From Nesterenkonia muleiensis (GTDB taxonomy: Bacteria; Actinomycetota; Actinomycetes; Actinomycetales; Micrococcaceae): 64,000 bases of DNA. The stretch is from assembly GCF_003600155.1 (NCBI RefSeq), contig NZ_QWLD01000038.1, positions 1-64,000 on the forward strand, read 5' to 3'. The position numbers and the translations under genes are program-made. The notes under the pieces are model-generated. The model had not been told where the DNA came from. It saw only the letters and a program-made list of their open reading frames with translations, and did not search any database. Shown here piece after piece: positions 59,356-64,000 of this stretch (position 1 is the first letter of the stretch; each line of letters starts with the position of its first letter).

Positions 59356-59409
59356 AGGCCTCGGCAACGCGGCCGAGACACGAGCGGGGTTTCCCCGCCG
59401 CCGGGACGA
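59340..59409 (-). repeat. 3'-hairpin repeat between pyrD and the DUF3043 gene
   Basis: Read from the DUF3043 stop: GTCCCGGCGGCGGGG, loop AAA, CCCCGC, spacer TGTCTCGGC, stem CTCGGC/GCCGAG, and CTTCA-CGTC-TGAAG. Hairpin III overlaps the end of pyrD. Confidence 0.75.
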
Positions 59410-60030
59410 CTAACCCGGGTACTCCCCGCGGCTGACCAGCGGCTTGGGCAGCCGCAGTCTGCGCATCTGCAGGGCACGCATGGAGGCGTAGAACCGCACG
59501 CCCTTCTCCACGTTCCCCAGGCCGAACTTGGCTTCCAAGCCCTTCCGGGCCTGGCGGGCGACCCAGAACAGCTCGGTCAAGACGGCAAACATCAGGATGA
59601 ACAGCAGATAGGAGATCAGAGCGCGAGTCTCCTCAGTCATCAGGAAGGAGATGAACAGGAACAGCAGCACCAGGATGAGCATCCACTCTCCGATGCCGGT
59701 GCGGGCATCGATGTAGTCGCGGACCCAGCGTTTCTGCGGTCCGCGGTCCCGGACCGGAAGATACTTCTCCTCGCCGGTCTCCATGGCCTGGCGAACCTTC
59801 GCTCGCTGCTCCTGAAGAGCCTTTCGCTGAGCGGCGCGGGCAGCCTTGCGGTCATTGTGGACCAAGGGCCGGCGGCGTGCAGCCTCCTGATCCTTCCGCC
59901 GAGGCGTGGGCACGCCCTTCTTCTCCGGGAGCCTCTTTTGCAGGACAGCGGCGGCCTCCGCCTCGGAGGCTTCCCGGGCAGCGGCGGCCTCTGCCGCCTC
60001 ATTCTGATTCTTCTTCCTAAAACCAAGCAC
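59410..60030 (-). CDS. DUF3043 membrane protein
   Basis: 206 residues from GTG, 6 nt after TACACT (60037-60042), probably leaderless. A charged, Ala/Glu/Lys/Arg-rich N-terminal half (about 1-115) with KKGVPTPRRKDQEAARRR is followed by two hydrophobic segments (about 115-160) and a basic tail. Actinobacteria-specific family, function unknown. Divergent from the erpA-type gene. Confidence 0.85.
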   Translation of the reverse strand: MLGFRKKNQNEAAEAAAAREASEAEAAAVLQKRLPEKKGVPTPRRKDQEAARRRPLVHNDRKAARAAQRKALQEQRAKVRQAMETGEEKYLPVRDRGPQKRWVRDYIDARTGIGEWMLILVLLFLFISFLMTEETRALISYLLFILMFAVLTELFWVARQARKGLEAKFGLGNVEKGVRFYASMRALQMRRLRLPKPLVSRGEYPG

Positions 60031-60142
60031 CGAACCAGTGTACTGGTGACCCAGTCCACACGGGAATGATGGAGGCCCGGGCGTCGTTGATACTCTTCAG
60101 GACGTAGGAACTGCCCGCCGACCTAGACATCAAGGGGAGATC

Positions 60143-60538
60143 ATGAGCACTGCCACTGAGGCGACTACTGAAGCCACCGAGATCCGCGGCTCGGAGGTGG
60201 AGGGCTTCACAACGCACAGCGTAGAGCTCTCTGAACCTGCCAGCCAGAAGGTCACCTCATTGCTGGAACAGGAAGGCCGCACTGATCTGCGACTGCGGGT
60301 CGCCGTGCAGCCGGGCGGCTGCAGCGGACTGATTTATCAGCTCTACTTCGATGAGCGAGTGCTCGACGGTGACGCGCTCCGCGAATTCAACGGCGTAGAG
60401 GTCGTGGTCGACAAGATGAGCGTCCCTTATTTGGAGGGTGCCAAGATCGACTTCGAGGACTCCATCTCCAAACAGGGATTCACCATCGACAATCCGAACG
60501 CCGGCGGTTCCTGCGCCTGCGGCGACTCCTTCCACTGA
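60143..60538 (+). CDS. erpA: Iron-sulfur cluster insertion protein (ErpA/HesB type)
   Basis: 131 residues; AAGGGGAG precedes the ATG. A-type carrier with three cluster Cys: PGGCSGLIYQLYF and the C-terminal CACGDSF. A 25-residue Thr/Glu-rich N-terminal extension precedes the domain. Transfers Fe-S clusters to apo-enzymes. Position next to ctaC is typical of actinobacteria. Confidence 0.93.
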   Translation: MSTATEATTEATEIRGSEVEGFTTHSVELSEPASQKVTSLLEQEGRTDLRLRVAVQPGGCSGLIYQLYFDERVLDGDALREFNGVEVVVDKMSVPYLEGAKIDFEDSISKQGFTIDNPNAGGSCACGDSFH

Positions 60539-60590
60539 GTGGGTGGCGCGCTTTCGGCGGGCAGCCCTCAATGGCTTCGCAGGACCCGGA
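60539..60590 (+). repeat. Degenerate 3'-hairpin repeat after the erpA-type gene
   Basis: GCGCGCTTTCGGCGGGCAG followed by CTTCGCAGGACCC resembles the leuA copy (GCTCTCGGCGGGCAAGG), but the stems are mostly lost. Confidence 0.35.
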
Positions 60591-60690
60591 GCAAGTTTGC
60601 GGTCTTCACTGACCTCAATCGGGCGACCGACGGCGGGGGAGCCGCTCTTCTCTTGGCCGCGTCACCGCCGCTGAGGCCTGCTCAGCCGCC

Positions 60691-60835
60691 TTGTCACAAC
60701 CTTCTCTACGTAATGTAGAAGTCATATTCGCGCCCGCGTCCCGCTGAGGGGCGCGGGTTTCTGCGTCTGTGGCCCGGTGACAGGAGTGTCTTGCTCACGC
60801 ACTTTCTCTACGAGTCGTAGTAGTCTTATGCTCAG
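60691..60835 (+). promoter_or_regulatory. Tandem palindromic operator/promoter region of ctaC
   Basis: Two related blocks, TTCTCTACG-N4-GTAG-A/T-AGTC-A/T-TAT: palindromes CTACGTAATGTAG (60706-60718) and CTACGAGTCGTAG (60808-60820), about 100 bp apart. Each sits at the same place relative to possible -10 hexamers (TATTCG; TATGCT) and TTGTCA/TTGCTC upstream. The layout suggests two promoters under one regulator, perhaps of the BlaI/CopY type that reads TAC/GTA palindromes (inference). Confidence 0.5.
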
Positions 60836-60934
60836 CGTAAAGACGTCGCTGATCACCGCGTGCACTGCGTTGGTCAAGACCCAAGTGATAGTGCGCGAGC
60901 CACTCGCTCACAAGTGAAAGAGGAAGGGCCGTCT

Positions 60935-61828
60935 GTGAGTTCTTCGCAGAAACGAACCGGCAGCTTCAGCCGCACGGCTAAGTCGCTGGCCCTGGCCGGT
61001 GTAGCACTGTTGGTGCTCACCGCCTGTGCAGAGGATCACCCCGCACGACGGGGCTGGTTGCCCGGAGACCGTGACACCACGTCCAACACCGCTGAACTGA
61101 CGGATCTGTGGGTCAACTCCTGGATCGCTGCCCTGGTTGTGGGAGTGGTGACCTGGGGGCTGATGCTCTGGTGCATCGTCGCCTACCGCCGCAGGAAGGG
61201 CGAGACGGGCTACCCCCGGCAGCTGGCCTACAACATCCCGCTGGAGATCATGTACACCATGATCCCACTGGTGATGGTTGCTGTGTTCTTCTTCTACACC
61301 GATCAGGTGCAGCGCTCAGTCGATGAACCCCACGACAACCCTGATCTGACCATCGAGGTCTACGGCAAGCAGTGGGCCTGGGACTGGAACTACACCTACA
61401 CCGCTGACGACGGCACCGAGTACGAGGTCCATGACACCGGCGTTCAGGCTCACCTCACCGGAGAGGAAGGTGTGCGGGATACTCTGCCCACCATCTACCT
61501 CCCGGTGGACCACGAGATCACCTTCGAGCTGAAGTCTCGCGACGTCATCCACTCCTTCTGGGTCCCGGCCTTCCTGCAGAAGCGCGATATGGTGCCCGGC
61601 CGCACCACTTATATCTACCTGACCCCGCAGGAGACCGGCGTCTTCGATGGCAAATGCGCTGAGCTCTGCGGCGAGTACCACTCCGAAATGCTGTTCAACG
61701 TGGCTGTCGTAGAGGATGATGAGTTCATCGAGTATCTTGAGGGCCTTGATGAGGGACATCTGGGTGATGAGTACAACCGCAACCCGAATCTCCATGACTC
61801 CGCAGAGCTGACCGGAGGGAACGGCTGA
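60935..61828 (+). CDS. ctaC: Cytochrome c oxidase subunit II
   Basis: 297 residues from GTG 60935, with AGGAAGG upstream. Lipoprotein signal with lipobox LVLTACAED, two membrane helices (about 60-85 and 105-130), then the CuA cupredoxin domain: His in [11 protein letters not shown] and [12 protein letters not shown]. Accepts electrons from cytochrome c/bcc. Stop overlaps ctaD. Confidence 0.96.
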   Translation: MSSSQKRTGSFSRTAKSLALAGVALLVLTACAEDHPARRGWLPGDRDTTSNTAELTDLWVNSWIAALVVGVVTWGLMLWCIVAYRRRKGETGYPRQLAYNIPLEIMYTMIPLVMVAVFFFYTDQVQRSVDEPHDNPDLTIEVYGKQWAWDWNYTYTADDGTEYEVHDTGVQAHLTGEEGVRDTLPTIYLPVDHEITFELKSRDVIHSFWVPAFLQKRDMVPGRTTYIYLTPQETGVFDGKCAELCGEYHSEMLFNVAVVEDDEFIEYLEGLDEGHLGDEYNRNPNLHDSAELTGGNG

Positions 61829-63555
61829 TGATGACGACGATGGAATACTCTTCGGACGATTCCCGCCAGGTGTCCCGGTCGGTACCGGTCTCCAAGGGCA
61901 GGATCGTGGTCAGCTGGCTGACCACCACCGACCACAAGACCATCGGGTACATGTACCTGATCACCTCATTCCTGTTCTTCTGCCTCGGCGGGGTCATGGC
62001 ACTGATCATCCGGGCGGAGCTGTTCGAGCCGGGCATGCAGTTCCTGCAGACCAAGGAGCAATACAACCAGCTGTTCACCATGCACGGCACGGTGATGCTG
62101 CTGATGTTCGCCACCCCGCTGTTCGCCGGATTCGCCAATGTCATCATGCCCCTGCAGATCGGCGCGCCGGATGTGGCGTTCCCGCGCTTGAACGCACTGG
62201 CCTTCTGGCTCTTCCTGTTCGGCTCACTGGTGGCAATGGCCGGGTTCCTGACCCCGCAGGGGGCGGCCTCCTTCGGCTGGTTCGCCTACGCGCCGCTGTC
62301 TGATGCCACCTATTCCCCGGGAGTGGGCGGTGACCTATGGGTCTTCGGCCTAGCACTGACCGGCTTCGGCACCATCGCCGGGGGTGTCAACTTCATCACC
62401 ACCATCATCTGCATGCGCGCACCAGGCATGACCATGTGGAGGATGCCGATCTTCACCTGGAACACCCTGATCACCTCCATCCTGGTGCTGATGGCCTTCC
62501 CGCCGTTGGCTGCGGCGCTGTTCGGATTGGGCCTGGACCGGCGCTTCGGCGGCCACATATTCGACCCGGAGTCCGGTGGGGCCATCCTGTGGCAGCACCT
62601 CTTCTGGTTCTTCGGCCACCCAGAGGTGTACATCATCGCCCTGCCGTTCTTCGGCATCATCTCTGAGATCCTCCCGGTCTTCAGCCGCAAGCCGATCTTC
62701 GGGTACAAAGGCCTGGTCTACGCGACCATCGCTATCGCTGCCCTGTCGGTCACGGTCTGGGCCCATCACATGTACGTCACCGGCGCGGTGATGCTGCCGT
62801 TCTTCGCCCTGATGACCATGCTCATCGCCGTACCCACAGGTGTGAAGTTCTTCAACTGGATAGGCACCATGTGGCGTGGCTCCATCACGTTCGAAACCCC
62901 CATGCTGTGGAGCCTCGGCTTCCTGGTCACCTTCCTCTTCGGCGGACTGACCGGCATTATCCTGGCCTCCCCGCCCCTTGATTTCCATCTCTCCGACACC
63001 TACTTCGTGGTGGCGCACTTCCACTACGTCATCTTCGGCACGGTGGTCTTCGCCATGTTCGCCGGCTTCCACTTCTGGTGGCCCAAGTGGACCGGCAAGA
63101 TGCTCAACGAGCGTCTGGGCAAGATCAGCTTCTGGATGCTGTTCATCGGCTTCCACGGCACATTCATGATCCAGCACTGGCTGGGCGTGATGGGTATGCC
63201 GAGGCGCTATGCCGACTACATGGTTGAAGACGGGTTCACGGCGATGAACCAGTTCTCCACCGTGTTCTCCATGCTGCTGGGCGCCTCGCTCATCCCGTTC
63301 TTCTGGAATGTGTGGATCACCCACCGCAGGGGCAAGAAGGTGCTCGTGGACGATCCGTGGGGCTTCGGAGGTTCCCTGGAATGGGCTACCAGCTGCCCCC
63401 CTCCGCGGCACAACTTCCACTCGCTGCCGCGCATCCGCTCGGAGCGCCCGGCACTGGATCTGCATCACCCGGAGCTGTCGGAGCGGCATAGCCTGCAGAC
63501 TCCGGCAGGCAAAGTGTTCGGCCCAGCTGACCAGAAAGACAAGGCAGGTATCTGA
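61828..63555 (+). CDS. ctaD: Cytochrome c oxidase subunit I
   Basis: 575 residues, 12 predicted membrane helices. Heme and CuB ligands: [10 protein letters not shown] (heme a), [13 protein letters not shown] with the cross-linked His-Tyr, [10 protein letters not shown] (CuB), and [11 protein letters not shown] (hemes a and a3). The proton-pumping core of the aa3 oxidase. ATG/GTGA-type overlaps with ctaC and ctaF show a tight operon. Confidence 0.97.
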   Translation: MMTTMEYSSDDSRQVSRSVPVSKGRIVVSWLTTTDHKTIGYMYLITSFLFFCLGGVMALIIRAELFEPGMQFLQTKEQYNQLFTMHGTVMLLMFATPLFAGFANVIMPLQIGAPDVAFPRLNALAFWLFLFGSLVAMAGFLTPQGAASFGWFAYAPLSDATYSPGVGGDLWVFGLALTGFGTIAGGVNFITTIICMRAPGMTMWRMPIFTWNTLITSILVLMAFPPLAAALFGLGLDRRFGGHIFDPESGGAILWQHLFWFFGHPEVYIIALPFFGIISEILPVFSRKPIFGYKGLVYATIAIAALSVTVWAHHMYVTGAVMLPFFALMTMLIAVPTGVKFFNWIGTMWRGSITFETPMLWSLGFLVTFLFGGLTGIILASPPLDFHLSDTYFVVAHFHYVIFGTVVFAMFAGFHFWWPKWTGKMLNERLGKISFWMLFIGFHGTFMIQHWLGVMGMPRRYADYMVEDGFTAMNQFSTVFSMLLGASLIPFFWNVWITHRRGKKVLVDDPWGFGGSLEWATSCPPPRHNFHSLPRIRSERPALDLHHPELSERHSLQTPAGKVFGPADQKDKAGI

Positions 63556-63956
63556 TGCGCACCAATATCGTCCTCTTCGGCGGCATCGGCCTGTTCGCGT
63601 TGGTGGTCGCCTTCATTTACGGATTCGTGACCGGTTTCGACGAGCTGGCGGGCTTCCCGCTGCTGCTGCTGACAGCCGGGCTGGGCTTCATGCTCTGGTG
63701 GTACCTCCGCTCCACCGATAAGCACCACGAAACCTTGGACGGGGACAATCCAGAGGGGGAGATCTCCGATATGGCCGGCAACTACGGGGATTTCTACCCG
63801 TGGAGCTGGTGGCCGCTGGGACTGGGGTTCAGCCTGGCGTTCTTGTTCTTCGGCGTTGCCATCGACTGGTGGGTACTCTTCGTGGGGCTGCTGCCCACGC
63901 TGTTCTTCGTCACCGGCTGGGTGATGGAGGGCAATCGCAAGACCTACGCCCACTAG
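63555..63956 (+). CDS. ctaF: Cytochrome c oxidase subunit IV (actinobacterial)
   Basis: 133 residues with four hydrophobic segments. Begins [16 protein letters not shown]; carries the acidic GDNPEGEISDMAGNYGDFYP typical of CtaF and ends GNRKTYAH. Actinobacteria-specific subunit of the bcc-aa3 supercomplex. Starts within the ctaD stop. Confidence 0.93.
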   Translation: MRTNIVLFGGIGLFALVVAFIYGFVTGFDELAGFPLLLLTAGLGFMLWWYLRSTDKHHETLDGDNPEGEISDMAGNYGDFYPWSWWPLGLGFSLAFLFFGVAIDWWVLFVGLLPTLFFVTGWVMEGNRKTYAH

Positions 63957-63957
63957 A

Positions 63958-64000
63958 ATGACTGTCCGCCCCATCGTCATTCACGGCGAGCCCGTGCTCC
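63958..64000 (+). CDS. def: Peptide deformylase, first 14 codons (3' end outside window)
   Basis: ATG 63958 starts MTVRPIVIHGEPVL, the common N terminus of actinobacterial peptide deformylases, 1 bp after the ctaF stop. The catalytic motifs lie beyond the window, so the call rests on this short stretch. Confidence 0.6.
   Translation, partial: MTVRPIVIHGEPVL

Overview
The window is gene-dense, high-GC DNA from a Gram-positive actinobacterium. Gene order (smc, ftsY-ffh, rpsP-khpA-rimM-trmD-rplS, aceE/PucR-type regulator/fabD-fabH-acpP-fabF, lepA-hemW, hrcA-dnaJ-rsmE-phoH-ybeY-corC-era, recO-uppS, ctaC-ctaD-ctaF) matches Micrococcales. A Nesterenkonia-like member of the Micrococcaceae is my best guess; this is inference from gene content, not a database match.

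Layout. 1-1558: the end of a cell-wall-anchored protein and a sugar-transfer-type ATP-grasp enzyme. 1633-4932: smc, with a shortened hinge. 4921-10014: an accessory block of three tandem ATP-grasp genes (one with an intact acylphosphatase domain, one degenerate), preceded by a candidate 32-residue ORF. 10244-12887: amt with a GlnR-type box, then ftsY. 12911-21423: two hypotheticals, ffh, the rpsP operon, rplS with a structured leader, two signal peptidases and rnhB. 21939-26110: yraN-comM-dprA-xerC. 26218-36668: a DUF3145 gene, the fatty-acid operon and its regulator, aceE, a DUF3052 gene, an AhpE-type peroxiredoxin and holA. 36874-46270: rpsT, lepA, hemW, a SatD-type/membrane gene pair, a VOC protein, a hydrolase, pxpA and two conserved proteins of unknown function. 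46337-57238: the heat-shock and ribosome-maturation run to era, leuA with its attenuator, recO and uppS. 57178-64000: a hydrolase, pyrD, an erpA-type gene, the cytochrome aa3 oxidase genes, and the first codons of def.

Most genes are translation, protein export, lipid and respiration housekeeping in operons with ATGA/GTGA overlaps. The unusual content is: (i) the ATP-grasp/acylphosphatase cassette between smc and amt; (ii) a dispersed intergenic element of up to three hairpins that lies directly after stop codons in a fixed orientation, with compensating changes in its stems; (iii) many genes whose start codon lies 6-7 nt after a TANNNT -10 element, implying leaderless mRNAs; (iv) a leucine attenuator, a structured rplS leader, tandem operator palindromes at satD and ctaC, and CIRCE and GlnR sites. 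I saw no tRNA, rRNA, CRISPR array, insertion sequence or prophage.
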